Shown here: one piece after another, positions 19,287 through 28,266 of the stretch
Layout: each line of letters opens with the position of its first letter
Position numbering within the stretch: the stretch's first letter is position 1
Source: Planifilum fulgidum
Lineage (GTDB): Bacteria; Bacillota; Bacilli; Thermoactinomycetales; DSM-44946
DNA length: 64,000 nt
Direction of reading: 5' to 3'
Assembly (NCBI RefSeq): GCF_900113175.1
Contig: NZ_FOOK01000006.1
Coordinates: forward strand, 62,001 to 126,000
Notes under the pieces: model-generated
Told to the model about the DNA's origin: nothing
The model's database searches: none
The model's input: only the letters and a program-made list of their open reading frames with translations
Position numbers and translations under genes: made by a program

Positions 19287-19776
19287 AAAGAGGGGTTCTC
19301 TTTCCCCGGCAAGTCTGCCGCGACCAGGCGGTCTCGGAGTTCAACGGCCTGCGGCACCGGGAACCGGATGCGAAAGGCGGATGGGGTCATCGCCCTCTTC
19401 GGCGAAAAATCCCGGCAGCAGCACACGGCGATGGTTGCGTCCCCCGCCATCCGGTCGTGAAAACCCTTGATGCTCGTCCGCCTGGAGAACCTGCACCATC
19501 CCTCGAGGAATTCGGCCCGGCAGGCCCCGGCAAAGTCCGGCCGGATTTGACGCTTTCGCCCGTCCCAGGAAGGAGGCGACTGCGCCAAACCTGTCTTCAA
19601 CCGGCGGGGGGCGTCGCCTCCGCATCCCTCCCTTTCATTCCATGTCCAAAGGAGCAACGAGCCCGAAGAAGAAACCCCGCGGTTTTCCGGGAGAGCGCCC
19701 TTCGCCCGCCGGGGGAAGCGGGGCGCGAAAGACAAATCTCGGCACACGGAAGATAAACCGGAGTGGAGGAGAAGCC
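19287..19776. other. 490-base leader region before the MFS gene
   Basis: No intact gene. The minus strand contains a phrase like the end of an AraC-type DNA-binding domain (FSPKRAMTPSAFRIRF), which may be a decayed regulator. Otherwise nothing was recognised. Confidence 0.35.
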
Positions 19777-20970
19777 ATGTCCGCAAGCGACCGAACCATC
19801 CAAGCCAACTTCCGTCTGTTTTATTTTCTGGCCTTCTGGGCCCTCGGGGGGCTTTACCCCCTGTTGAGCATTTACCTGAAGGAAGAGATCCGCCTGAGCG
19901 GCAGTCAGATCGGCACCTTGGTGTCCATCGGCCCCATCGTCATGGTGATCGCCCAGCCCGTATGGGGACTGATCTGCGACTGGACCGGCCGCGCCCGCAC
20001 GGTGCTGGTCACCGCCCTTTTGGCCACGGGAGGAATCGGCCTGGGCTTCCTGTTCTTTGACGAATACCTCCCCCTGCTGGCCGCCGCCTCCTCCCTCGCC
20101 CTCTTCCAAGGCGCCATCATTCCCATCTCGGACACCCTCACCGTCAATTACGCGATGCGACACCGCCTCGACTACGGCAGTTTCCGGCTGTGGGGAGCGA
20201 TCGGATTCGCCGCCGCCGGCTTCGCCATGGGATGGCTCGCCGAACGATTCGGCCTTTCGGTCATCTTCTACGGCTTTGCCCTCACCCTGTGGCTGGGAGC
20301 CGCCTCGGCGCGGCGGATGCCCGGTGACCGGATCTCGATGCGGATGGATCTGCGGTCCGGACTGTCCCGCTTGATCCGGCTGCCCCGTTTTGCGCTGTTT
20401 CTTTTGGCCACCTTCCTGGTGTTCGGGCCGATTTTCGCCAACAACACCTATATGGGGCTGCTCTTCCAATCCTCCGGAGCGACGGTGGCCGGGGTCGGAC
20501 TGGGGTTCCTGCTGGCCGCAGGCAGTGAAGTCCCCTTCATGAAAATCGCGGGGAACTGGATCCGCAGACGGGGAGCCCTCGCGGTCACCCTGTTCGCCGC
20601 GGGCATCTCGGCCCTGCGTTGGCTGTTCTATTTCTTTGAACCGGACATCCTGTGGCTCTACCTCACCAGCGTGGTCCAGGGATTGTCCACGGGATTGTTC
20701 ATCCCCGCCGCCCTGATATATGTGCGGAACCTGGCGCCGGAAGAGGCAAAAACCACCGCCGTCTCCCTCTACACGGCGGCGGGAACCGGCCTGGGAAACT
20801 GGTTTTGCACTCTGTTGGGCGGATGGATCCTCGAAACCTTCGACATCTTCACCACCTATCTGTTTTTCGGAATCTTGACGGCAGTCGGGGCGATGATCCT
20901 TTGGATCGTCCTTCGCCTGGAGAAAACGGGCACAAAAAAGGCCTCTCCCGAGCCTGCGGGAAGGCCATAA
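19777..20970 (+). CDS. MFS transporter (MFS_1-like, LacY/nucleoside-symporter type)
   Basis: A 397-residue membrane protein with about 12 predicted segments, of the MFS_1-like group that includes phenylpropionate and nucleoside permeases. Visible marks are GGLYPLLSIYLKEE in the first helix, QPVWGLICDWTGR as the motif-A loop and RLWGAIGFAAAGF in the fifth helix. GTGGAGGAG precedes the ATG at 19777; an upstream ATG at 19642 would add 45 unsupported residues. Substrate unknown. The palindromic operator upstream suggests repression by an unlinked regulator, as for drug efflux pumps. Confidence 0.85.
   Translation: MSASDRTIQANFRLFYFLAFWALGGLYPLLSIYLKEEIRLSGSQIGTLVSIGPIVMVIAQPVWGLICDWTGRARTVLVTALLATGGIGLGFLFFDEYLPLLAAASSLALFQGAIIPISDTLTVNYAMRHRLDYGSFRLWGAIGFAAAGFAMGWLAERFGLSVIFYGFALTLWLGAASARRMPGDRISMRMDLRSGLSRLIRLPRFALFLLATFLVFGPIFANNTYMGLLFQSSGATVAGVGLGFLLAAGSEVPFMKIAGNWIRRRGALAVTLFAAGISALRWLFYFFEPDILWLYLTSVVQGLSTGLFIPAALIYVRNLAPEEAKTTAVSLYTAAGTGLGNWFCTLLGGWILETFDIFTTYLFFGILTAVGAMILWIVLRLEKTGTKKASPEPAGRP
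20934..20966 (-). terminator. cwlJ-gerQ terminator inside the MFS gene end
   Basis: On the minus strand GGCCTTCCCG pairs with CGGGAGAGGCC (one unpaired base) and is followed by TTTTTT. It overlaps the 3' end of the MFS coding sequence and serves the convergent spore genes. Confidence 0.75.
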
Positions 20971-20989
20971 ACGACGCCCACGCCTCTTC

Positions 20990-21313
20990 TTACCGCTCAT
21001 CCCCCAGAAGGGTGGCGGGCTGGTTTTCAAAGACGAAATAATCCACGTTGATGTTCAAAAACATGTTGTCCTTGCCTGTCTGGCGGTCCCGGATCACGAA
21101 ATAGTCCCTGCCCACGTTCCTCAGGGTCCCGGTCACCGACTTCGCAGGCCACCGGGGGTTGTTTTCAAAGGTGAGATAGACGGTGACCACCTTGCCCACG
21201 TTGGCCTGCAGAAACTCTTCGCTGAACCTCCGTTCCGTGTCGCGTTGGGAGATTCCCGCGCCCGTCATGCCATAAATTCCGGCAGACCCGTAGTAGGGAT
21301 AAGACCAATACAT
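20990..21313 (-). CDS. gerQ: Spore coat protein GerQ
   Basis: A 107-residue coat protein required for CwlJ localisation. A short Tyr/Gly-rich head (YWSYPYYGSAGIYG) precedes the conserved domain from about residue 30: FLQANVGKVVTVYLTFENN, GRDYFVIRDRQTGK and NINVDYFVF. In Bacillus it is cross-linked into the coat by transglutaminase. It lies 3 bases after cwlJ, as in other spore formers, and is probably made in the mother cell. Confidence 0.93.
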   Translation of the reverse strand: MYWSYPYYGSAGIYGMTGAGISQRDTERRFSEEFLQANVGKVVTVYLTFENNPRWPAKSVTGTLRNVGRDYFVIRDRQTGKDNMFLNINVDYFVFENQPATLLGDER

Positions 21314-21316
21314 CCT

Positions 21317-21751
21317 TCACCCTCCTAACGAGTAGACTCTCGGACAGGCGGCATAATCGGGAATGTAAAAGCAATGGCTTTTATACCGCCCGCTGTGGGT
21401 CTGGTTGAACCAGGTGGGGGGGCACTCGCCCGCCGGCCGGAAAAACCAAAGGGCGTTGGAGGCGGGATGATGGCGTTCCCCGTTCACCGCCCTCTGCGCC
21501 AAACGAATGTCCTGCTCTCGGGCCCGCTGATAAAAGTACGATTTTTGCACCGCCTCAAACCCTCCCGGCGACTGGAACACCATCTGGCGGATCGTGCGAA
21601 TCGGCTTGAAATCGAGACAATCGGCGATCACCCGGTTCACCCCGACGTTTCCCACCATCAACATGCCCAGCGGGCCGTCCCCTTCGGCCTCGGCCCGCAT
21701 CAGCCGGGCCAACAGCTTGATCTCCTCGCTGTTTGTCCGAACCACGGCCAT
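21317..21751 (-). CDS. cwlJ: Spore cortex-lytic cell wall hydrolase CwlJ
   Basis: A 144-residue hydrolase of the SleB/CwlJ family (Hydrolase_2) that degrades cortex peptidoglycan in germination, notably that triggered by Ca-dipicolinate. The catalytic-domain start LLARLMRAEAEGDGPLGMLMV with its glutamate and the C-terminal NALWFFRP and CFYIPDY segments are clear. Like Bacillus CwlJ, it has no signal peptide. First gene of cwlJ-gerQ. Confidence 0.95.
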   Translation of the reverse strand: MAVVRTNSEEIKLLARLMRAEAEGDGPLGMLMVGNVGVNRVIADCLDFKPIRTIRQMVFQSPGGFEAVQKSYFYQRAREQDIRLAQRAVNGERHHPASNALWFFRPAGECPPTWFNQTHSGRYKSHCFYIPDYAACPRVYSLGG

Positions 21752-21944
21752 CCCCTATCACCCCGGAACCATCTTATGTGCGGAAAAAATGAAAAAGAAC
21801 CGGAATCTCCGCCTCTTGGGAAAGAAAATTCAAATATTTCCAAAGGATTTTCGGCCGGACAGGTCGAAATGTCCCTTAATCCCTTTTTCCTCTTTTCACA
21901 ATGGCGAAAAAACACTGCCGCCTCCGGAAAGGAGTGAAAGAAGC

Positions 21945-23480
21945 GTGGATATCATCCATCGGAACACCGTGGCCGATCTGATCCGCCGCGCCGCCCGCCG
22001 TCATCCGGACAAGGTCGCCCTCCTCTTCGGCGACCGCCAGTGGACATACCGCCATCTGGAGGAAGCCAGCAACCGACTGGCTCGCCATCTGATCGAGGCG
22101 GGACTGAAAAAAGGGGATCGGGTCGCGGCCTTCGGCCGAAACTCCGACGCCTATATGCTGCTGTGGCTGGCCACCGCCAAGGCGGGGCTGGTGCACGTGC
22201 CGATCAACTTCACCCTGGCCGGGGATGAACTCTCCTACATCCTGAACCAATCGGGCAGCCGGGCCCTTTTCCACGATCCGGACCTGGCGGACAGGGTGGA
22301 GGCGGTGAAGGGAGCGACCGTCGTCGAAATCTTCGGCACGCTCCGGGACGGCCGAAAGTTCGACGTGATGCGGCTGGCCGAAGAAGGAAGCGCCCTTCCT
22401 CCCGAGGTGGAGGTCCGGGACACGGATTTGGTCCAGTTGCTCTACACCTCCGGAACCACGTCCGCGCCCAAGGGGGCGATGATGACCCACCGGGCCCTGG
22501 TGCACGAATACATCAGCTGCATCACCGCCCTGGATTTTTCGCCGGCGGACCGCCCGCTCCACGCCCTTCCCCTCTACCACTCGGCGCAGATGCACGTGTT
22601 CCTGATGCCCTACCTGATGCTGGGAGCCACCAACCGCCTGTTGGAAATTCCCGACGCCCAGGAGGTGCTCCGGATCATTTCGGAGGAGAAAATCAACAGC
22701 TTTTTCGCCCCCCCGACCTTCTGGATCAGCCTCCTCAACCATCCCGATTTCAACCGGAGGGATCTGACCAGTTTGACGAAGGGATATTACGGCGCCTCCA
22801 TCATGCCCGTGCCCGTCTTGAAAAAACTGAAGGAAGCCCTGCCCCGGCTGAGCGTCTACAACTGCTTCGGCCAATCGGAGATCGCCCCTCTCGCCACGGT
22901 CCTGCGCCCGGAGGAGCATGAAGCCCGCCCCGATTCGGCGGGAAAACCGGTCCTCTTCGTGGAGATGCGCGTGGTCGACGACAATATGGAAGACGTCTCC
23001 CCCGGCGAAATCGGTGAAGTGGTCTACCGCTCCCCGCAATTGTGCATCGGATACTGGGACAAGCCGGAGGAAACGGCGGAAGCCTTTGCGGGAGGCTGGT
23101 TCCACTCGGGAGACCTGGCCCGGGTCGATGAAGAGGGATACATCACCATCGTGGACCGCAAAAAGGATGTGATCAACACCGGCGGCGTGCTGGTCGCCTC
23201 CCGGGAGGTGGAAGAGGCCATCTACACGCATCCCGCGGTCAAGGAGGTGGCCGTCGTCGCCACGCCCGACCCCAAATGGATCGAAGCGGTCACCGCCGTC
23301 GTCGTGCTGAAGGAAGGCGCCCGGGCCAGCGAAGAGGAGATCATTCAGTGGTCCAGGGAGCGGCTGGCCCCCTTCAAGGTGCCGAAAAAGGTGCACTTCG
23401 TCGAGGACCTGCCCCGCAACGCCTCCGGCAAGATCCTGAAGCGGAAGCTCCGGGAACAGTTTTCCGAAACCGGTACGTAA
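21945..23480 (+). CDS. Acyl-CoA synthetase (AMP-forming)
   Basis: A 511-residue ANL-superfamily ligase activating a carboxylic acid to its CoA thioester. Motifs in order: LLYTSGTTSAPKGAMMTH (P-loop), YNCFGQSE, GWFHSGDLARVDEEGYI and the C-terminal lysine motif PRNASGKILKRKL. I chose the GTG at 21945, behind AAAGGAG, because it matches the family N-terminus (DIIHRNTVADLIRRAA); the upstream frame has no homologous sequence. Fatty or aromatic acid substrate cannot be decided. Monocistronic. Confidence 0.92.
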   Translation: MDIIHRNTVADLIRRAARRHPDKVALLFGDRQWTYRHLEEASNRLARHLIEAGLKKGDRVAAFGRNSDAYMLLWLATAKAGLVHVPINFTLAGDELSYILNQSGSRALFHDPDLADRVEAVKGATVVEIFGTLRDGRKFDVMRLAEEGSALPPEVEVRDTDLVQLLYTSGTTSAPKGAMMTHRALVHEYISCITALDFSPADRPLHALPLYHSAQMHVFLMPYLMLGATNRLLEIPDAQEVLRIISEEKINSFFAPPTFWISLLNHPDFNRRDLTSLTKGYYGASIMPVPVLKKLKEALPRLSVYNCFGQSEIAPLATVLRPEEHEARPDSAGKPVLFVEMRVVDDNMEDVSPGEIGEVVYRSPQLCIGYWDKPEETAEAFAGGWFHSGDLARVDEEGYITIVDRKKDVINTGGVLVASREVEEAIYTHPAVKEVAVVATPDPKWIEAVTAVVVLKEGARASEEEIIQWSRERLAPFKVPKKVHFVEDLPRNASGKILKRKLREQFSETGT

Positions 23481-23514
23481 GAAGGCGGTCGCACCGGACC
23501 CATACCGTGTTCAA

Positions 23515-23540
23515 AGCCCTCCTCTGGGGAGGGCTTTTTA
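23515..23540 (+). terminator. Terminator of the acyl-CoA synthetase gene
   Basis: AGCCCTCC pairs with GGAGGGCT around a 5-base loop, followed by TTTT. Confidence 0.88.
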
Positions 23541-23706
23541 CGCGTTTGGCGAGGAAGACAAACATTCACGCAAAGTTCATCCTTGCCGCAAAAGAGGGGG
23601 GATATAATGAGATTGACTGGACGCATGCATTCCGGGACAACCTGGCATCCAACATCGACCGCCGTTTTGACGGATGCGATATCACAGAGGGAAAGGACTG
23701 ATATCC

Positions 23707-24171
23707 ATGCAATGGATTCGAATGCCGGCCCTGTTGATGATCGCCCTCCTCGCCTTCGCGGCGGCCGCCTGCGGAACCTCTCCGGACGAGGGAAAACCGG
23801 AACAAAGCGGCGCCGCTTCGGAGCATCAGGAAGGCCACTCCGAACATGACGCCGGAAAAAATGCTCCCTCCGCCCCGAAGGTGAAGATGGATCTGCCCGA
23901 GGACGCGAAGGCCGGAAAGGAAGTCTTAATCCAAATCACCGTCACCCATGAGGGAGAACCGGTCAACGACGCGGACGAAGTGCAGTTCGAAATCTGGAAA
24001 AAGGGAGCGCCCAAGGACGATCATGAAATGATCGACGCGGAAAAAACGGGAGACGGGGTGTATTCCATCAAAAAGACCTTCCCGGAACCCGGGGAATACA
24101 AGGTGATGTACCATGTGACGGCGAGGGGAAGCCATGTGATGGAACCCGCCGAAACCCTGGTCGTCCAATGA
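23707..24171 (+). CDS. YtkA/FixH-like lipoprotein
   Basis: A 154-residue lipoprotein with a lipobox ending LAFAAAAC (Cys22), then a His/Glu/Asp-rich linker (EHQEGHSEHD) and a YtkA-like beta-sandwich from about residue 58 with VLIQITVTHEGEPV and GVYSIKKTFPEPGEYKV. Such proteins sit outside the membrane and are often linked to copper or cytochrome oxidase assembly; that role is inferred. AAAGGA precedes the ATG. It stands alone between two terminators. Confidence 0.85.
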   Translation: MQWIRMPALLMIALLAFAAAACGTSPDEGKPEQSGAASEHQEGHSEHDAGKNAPSAPKVKMDLPEDAKAGKEVLIQITVTHEGEPVNDADEVQFEIWKKGAPKDDHEMIDAEKTGDGVYSIKKTFPEPGEYKVMYHVTARGSHVMEPAETLVVQ

Positions 24172-24173
24172 TG

Positions 24174-24201
24174 CCCCCGTGGAACAAAGGGGGTTTTTCT
24201 T
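24174..24201 (+). terminator. Terminator of the YtkA-like gene
   Basis: CCCCC and GGGGG flank a 10-base loop, followed by TTTTTCTTT. Confidence 0.75.
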
Positions 24202-24559
24202 TACATCCGCCGGAAAACCGCTGACGGCCGGCGGAAAGGCGAAACCGAGGCCCGAATCGGCCCTCCGCTCCATCGCGGACCGCTTTTTCACAGGCGGGAG
24301 GCCGGGACGCTGACAAACCTCAAAGTCCGGGGGCGGGAGGCGTTTTCCGCTCCGTCTTTATGCAGCAGGACTCGGCAAAAACCGCCTGACCAACCCTGTG
24401 CCTTCCCGCCGCGGAGGGCTTTTTTCTTCCGGGGAACCGGCAAACGGGGACGCTCTGTCGGGAGTGTTTCCCTTTTTTTCGTCGAATCAACGCGTACAAT
24501 GAAGATGGGAACCGGATTCGACGTCGAGTTCGGAGAACGCCGCGTCCACGGAGGTCGTC
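24202..24559. other. Intergenic region before the ABC exporter
   Basis: No gene recognised. A TACAAT at 24494 could be a -10 for the ABC operon, but I see no matching -35. An imperfect hairpin followed by TTTTTTT lies near 24447-24479. Confidence 0.4.
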
Positions 24560-25486
24560 ATGATAAACAGCCCTGTGTTGGAAATCCGCGATGTGAGCAA
24601 AGAGATCGGCCGGCGGCGAATCATCGATTCCGTTTCGCTGAAGGTGTACCCGGGAGAAGTCATGGGAATTCTGGGGCCCAACGGCGCCGGAAAAACCACG
24701 CTGATCCGGCTGATGACGGGCCTCGTCGCCCCCACCCGGGGGGAGATCCGGATTCGGGGAAAATGCGTGCGATCCCAGTTTGAACAGGCCATGAAGCATG
24801 TGGGAGCCATCGTGGAAAATCCGGAGTTTTACCCGTTCCTGACGGGATACAAGAATTTGCTCCACTTTGCCCGGATGGTTCCGGGGGTGGGCGAAAAGCG
24901 GATCCGGGAAGTCATTTCCCTGGTGAAACTGGAGGAGGCCATCCACGATCCGGTCAAAACCTATTCTCTGGGGATGCGCCAGCGCCTGGGGGTGGCCCAG
25001 GCGATTCTGCACCGTCCCGCCCTGCTCATCCTGGACGAGCCCACCAACGGGCTGGATCCCGCGGGCATTCGCGAACTGCGGGATTATCTGCGCCGTCTGG
25101 CCGAGAAGGAACGGACGGCGGTGGTCGTGTCCAGCCATTTGCTTTCGGAGATGCAGCTGATGTGCGACCGGGTGGCCATCCTCCGGGGTGGAAAACTGAT
25201 CGAAGTCCGGCGGATGAGCGAAATTCTCCGGCGGGATTCCGAGGAACTCCGAACCCGCTTCGAGGTGGATCGGACGGATCCGGTCCCGTCGGTACTGCTT
25301 CAACTGGGCTTAAACCGCGAGTGGAAAGAATGCCCCGGCGGTTTTGAGATAAGGCTGCGGCGGGAGGAAACCGCGGAGCTGAACCGGCGGTTGATCGAGG
25401 CCGGCGTTCGGGTGTACGCCATCCGACGGCTGGAACAGTCGCTGGAAGAACGATTCCTGGAATTGACGGAAGGGGATGCGCCGTGA
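24560..25486 (+). CDS. ABC transporter ATP-binding protein (BcrA-like)
   Basis: A 308-residue ATPase of the antibiotic/lantibiotic-exporter type. Walker A GPNGAGKT is near residue 42, signature YSLGMRQRLGVAQ near residue 137 and Walker B LLILDEPTNGLDP near residue 156. The 80-residue C-terminal extension is normal for this group. GGAGGT precedes the ATG. It overlaps the permease start by 4 bases (GTGA). The exported compound is unknown. Confidence 0.92.
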   Translation: MINSPVLEIRDVSKEIGRRRIIDSVSLKVYPGEVMGILGPNGAGKTTLIRLMTGLVAPTRGEIRIRGKCVRSQFEQAMKHVGAIVENPEFYPFLTGYKNLLHFARMVPGVGEKRIREVISLVKLEEAIHDPVKTYSLGMRQRLGVAQAILHRPALLILDEPTNGLDPAGIRELRDYLRRLAEKERTAVVVSSHLLSEMQLMCDRVAILRGGKLIEVRRMSEILRRDSEELRTRFEVDRTDPVPSVLLQLGLNREWKECPGGFEIRLRREETAELNRRLIEAGVRVYAIRRLEQSLEERFLELTEGDAP

Positions 25487-26253
25487 TCCTGGGAAGGCTG
25501 ATCCGAAACGAACAGATGAAAATCATGGACCGGACGCGGACCCTGGTCATGTGGGCGCTGCTGATCCTGGCGGTCTGCCTGTTGGCGATCGGTCAGCGAT
25601 TGATCTTGGTCTCCGGCGCCCCGGTGGACATGTGGGAATTCGCCGAGGGTTGCACCCACCTGCTGTTCATCGTCCAATTGTTCACCCTGGTCGTCGCGGG
25701 AGATATCATCTCCAGCGAGTTCTCCTGGGGAACGGCGAAATTGCTGCTCATCCGTCCCGTGAGCCGGACCCGCATCCTGCTGTCCAAATTTGCGGCGGTC
25801 GTCACCTTCCTTTTGGCCTGCATGGCCGTCCTCCTGCTGGCTTCGCTGCTGTTCGGAGCGGTCTTCTTCCGCTGGACGGGATTGGGTGACGCCCTGGAAG
25901 CCCTGAAACAACTATTTGCGCGCTACGGACTGTATGGGGTGGAAGTCCTCGTGACCGCCTCCCTCGCCTTCATGCTGTCCGCCGCATCCCGCAGCAGCAC
26001 CCTGTCCGTCGGGCTGTCCATTTTTCTCTTTTTTTCCGGTGGATTTCTATCGGAATTATTGAAAATATGGGGAATCAGCTGGGGAAAATACCTGCTGTTT
26101 GCCAATCTGGATCTTTCGCCCTATTTCTACGGCCACTCCCCGCCTTTTCCGGGCATGTCCCTCGCTCACTCCCTGCTGGTGCTCGTCATCCATTTTGCGC
26201 TGTTTCACCTGATCGCCTGGTGGTCCTTTGCCAAACGGGATGTCCTGACCTGA
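25483..26253 (+). CDS. ABC-2 type permease
   Basis: A 256-residue membrane protein with about six predicted segments, partner of the preceding ATPase. The start is a GTG overlapping the ATPase stop. The motif EFSWGTAKLLLIRPVSR after the second segment is typical of ABC-2 permeases of bacitracin-exporter type (YtrC/YdbJ-like pairs). No regulator is adjacent. Confidence 0.88.
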   Translation: MILGRLIRNEQMKIMDRTRTLVMWALLILAVCLLAIGQRLILVSGAPVDMWEFAEGCTHLLFIVQLFTLVVAGDIISSEFSWGTAKLLLIRPVSRTRILLSKFAAVVTFLLACMAVLLLASLLFGAVFFRWTGLGDALEALKQLFARYGLYGVEVLVTASLAFMLSAASRSSTLSVGLSIFLFFSGGFLSELLKIWGISWGKYLLFANLDLSPYFYGHSPPFPGMSLAHSLLVLVIHFALFHLIAWWSFAKRDVLT

Positions 26254-26342
26254 GGCAGCCGGTCGCATTAAAACTTTTCCGATAAGATTTGTCGGCCCAT
26301 CCAATCAAAACAGTTTGTATATTTTGGAATAACGCGGCGCTG

Positions 26343-26371
26343 TTGACACGCCGAGGGCGCCGTAGTAGGAT
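26343..26371 (+). promoter_or_regulatory. metNIQ promoter
   Basis: A perfect TTGACA and TAGGAT are separated by 17 bases, 35 bases upstream of the SAM aptamer. Confidence 0.65.
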
Positions 26372-26405
26372 GTTTCATGACAATTTCATACGGTGATTCC
26401 GCGCG

Positions 26406-26518
26406 CTCTTATCCAGAGAGGTGGAGGGACTGGCCCGATGAAACCCGGCAACCGTCCGCGGCCATACGCGGAAATGGTGCCAATTCCTGCAGAGCCCAAC
26501 GGTTCTGGCAGATGAGAG
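26406..26518 (+). ncRNA. SAM-I (S-box) riboswitch, metNIQ
   Basis: S-box core elements occur in order: CTCTTATCCAGAGAGGTGGAG, the GGCCCGATGAAACC kink-turn region, CGGCAACC, GGTGCCAATTCC, and GATGAGAG closing P1 with the 5' CTCTTATC. SAM should repress methionine uptake. Confidence 0.96.
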
Positions 26519-26537
26519 AGGCGATTTTAGATATAAG

Positions 26538-26571
26538 ATCCCTTTCTGCTCTGGCAGGAAGGGATTTTTTC
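26538..26571 (+). terminator. metNIQ riboswitch terminator
   Basis: ATCCCTTTCTGC pairs with GCAGGAAGGGAT (one G-U) around a 4-base loop and is followed by TTTTTT. It is the expression platform of the S-box. Confidence 0.92.
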
Positions 26572-26591
26572 GTCAACGGGTGGTGAAATCG

Positions 26592-27572
26592 ATGATCGTA
26601 CTGGATCATGTGAGCAAAGTGTACCGCTCTCCGAAGGACGGAGACGTGGTTGCCCTCAAGGATATTCATCTGGAAATCAAACGCGGGGAGATCTTCGGCA
26701 TCGTCGGCCACAGCGGCGCCGGAAAGAGCACGCTCCTGCGCCTGCTCAACGGCCTGGAGAAGCCTACGTCGGGCCGGGTGACGGTGGACGGAATCCCCAT
26801 CTCCGAAAGCAGCGAGCGCCAGCTGAGGGAAGCGCGAAAGAAAATCGGCATGATCTTTCAGCACTTCCACCTGCTCTGGTCGCGCACCGTCTGGGAAAAC
26901 GTGGCCTTCCCCCTGGAGCTGGCCGGAAAGCCGAAACGGGAGATCCGGGAAAAGGTGGACACCCTGCTGGAACGGGTGGGGCTCACCCACCGGGCCAACG
27001 CTTATCCCGCTCAACTGTCCGGCGGACAGAAACAGCGGGTCGGGATCGCCCGGGCCTTGGCCAACGATCCGACCGTGCTGCTTTGCGATGAAGCGACGTC
27101 GGCCCTGGACCCCGAAACCACCGCTTCCATCCTGGAGCTGCTCAAGGAGATCCACCGGGACACCGGCATCACCATGGTGGTCATCACCCACGAAATGAGC
27201 GTCGTCAAACGGCTCTGCCAGCGCATGGCCGTCATGGAAGACGGAAAGATCGTGGAGCAGGGCGAAGTGGAGGCCCTGTTCCGCGAGCCGAAGCACCCGG
27301 TGACCCGGCAATTTGTGGAATCCCTGATCGCCGAAAAAGAAAACGCCGAACGGCACACCGCCTTGATCCGGATTCCTTCGCGCAAGCTGGACCTTTTGTG
27401 GGGCCTTCTGGCGGAACGGGTCAAGCGGGGCGTGACCGCCACCATCCTGCCCGATGCCGCGGAAAGCGGAGACCATGTGACGCTGCGGATCGGCGGGCCG
27501 AAGGACGCGGTCCAAGAAGCGGTAGCAGCCCTGAAGCAGGATGAACACCGCGAGGTGATCCCCCATGTTTGA
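26592..27572 (+). CDS. metN: Methionine ABC importer ATP-binding protein
   Basis: A 326-residue ATPase of the MetNIQ methionine importer. Walker A GHSGAGKST, signature LSGGQKQRVGIARAL and Walker B LLCDEATSALDP are intact. The C-terminal ~75 residues (from IRIPSRKLDLLWGLL) form the NIL domain that mediates trans-inhibition by methionine. I start at the ATG at 26592, behind GGTGGTGA; the upstream GTG codons are part of that site. It overlaps metI by 8 bases. Confidence 0.95.
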   Translation: MIVLDHVSKVYRSPKDGDVVALKDIHLEIKRGEIFGIVGHSGAGKSTLLRLLNGLEKPTSGRVTVDGIPISESSERQLREARKKIGMIFQHFHLLWSRTVWENVAFPLELAGKPKREIREKVDTLLERVGLTHRANAYPAQLSGGQKQRVGIARALANDPTVLLCDEATSALDPETTASILELLKEIHRDTGITMVVITHEMSVVKRLCQRMAVMEDGKIVEQGEVEALFREPKHPVTRQFVESLIAEKENAERHTALIRIPSRKLDLLWGLLAERVKRGVTATILPDAAESGDHVTLRIGGPKDAVQEAVAALKQDEHREVIPHV

Positions 27573-28221
27573 TCAACTGGACACCCAATTGTTGTGGCAG
27601 GCAACCGGGGAAACGATATACATGGTGGCCATCTCCACCTTCTTCTCGGCCCTGATCGGCATCCCCCTGGGCGTGCTGCTGGTCATCACCGACAAGGGCC
27701 ATCTTTGGGAAAATGTGGCGCTTCAGCGCCTTTTGGGCGTGGTTGTCAACCTGTTCCGGGCGGTTCCCTTCATCGTGCTGGTTCTCTTCCTCTTTCCCCT
27801 GTCCAAACTGCTGGTGGGAACCACCCTCGGGCCGACGGCGGCCACGATTCCCCTGATCGCAGGGGCCGCCCCCTTTTATGCGCGCATGGTGGAAACCGCC
27901 ATCCGGGAAATCGACCGGGGCGTGATCGAAGCGGCCTTGGCCATGGGGGCCACCCGGATGCAGATCGTCCGAAAGGTGCTGTTGCCGGAGGCCAAGCCGG
28001 CGATCATCTCCGGCCTGACCGTCACCTGCGTCTCCCTGATCAGCTTTTCGGCGATGGCGGGGATCGTGGGCGGCGGCGGCCTGGGCGACGCCGCATACCG
28101 CTTCGGCTTCCAGTCCTTCAACGACCAGATGCTGTACGCCTGCGGCCTGTTGCTCGTCCTCTTCGTGCAGCTGGTGCAGTGGGGCGGCGACCGGCTGGCG
28201 CGACGCGTCGACAAACGATAA
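27565..28221 (+). CDS. metI: Methionine ABC importer permease
   Basis: A 218-residue permease with five predicted membrane segments. The EAA loop reads EAALAMGATRMQIVRKVLLPEA, where the ATPase docks. The ATG overlaps the metN end. Its length is normal for MetI. Confidence 0.95.
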   Translation: MFDQLDTQLLWQATGETIYMVAISTFFSALIGIPLGVLLVITDKGHLWENVALQRLLGVVVNLFRAVPFIVLVLFLFPLSKLLVGTTLGPTAATIPLIAGAAPFYARMVETAIREIDRGVIEAALAMGATRMQIVRKVLLPEAKPAIISGLTVTCVSLISFSAMAGIVGGGGLGDAAYRFGFQSFNDQMLYACGLLLVLFVQLVQWGGDRLARRVDKR

Positions 28222-28266
28222 ACCCGATCCGTCAACCGACTTATCCGGAAAAGGAGGCATCGAATC

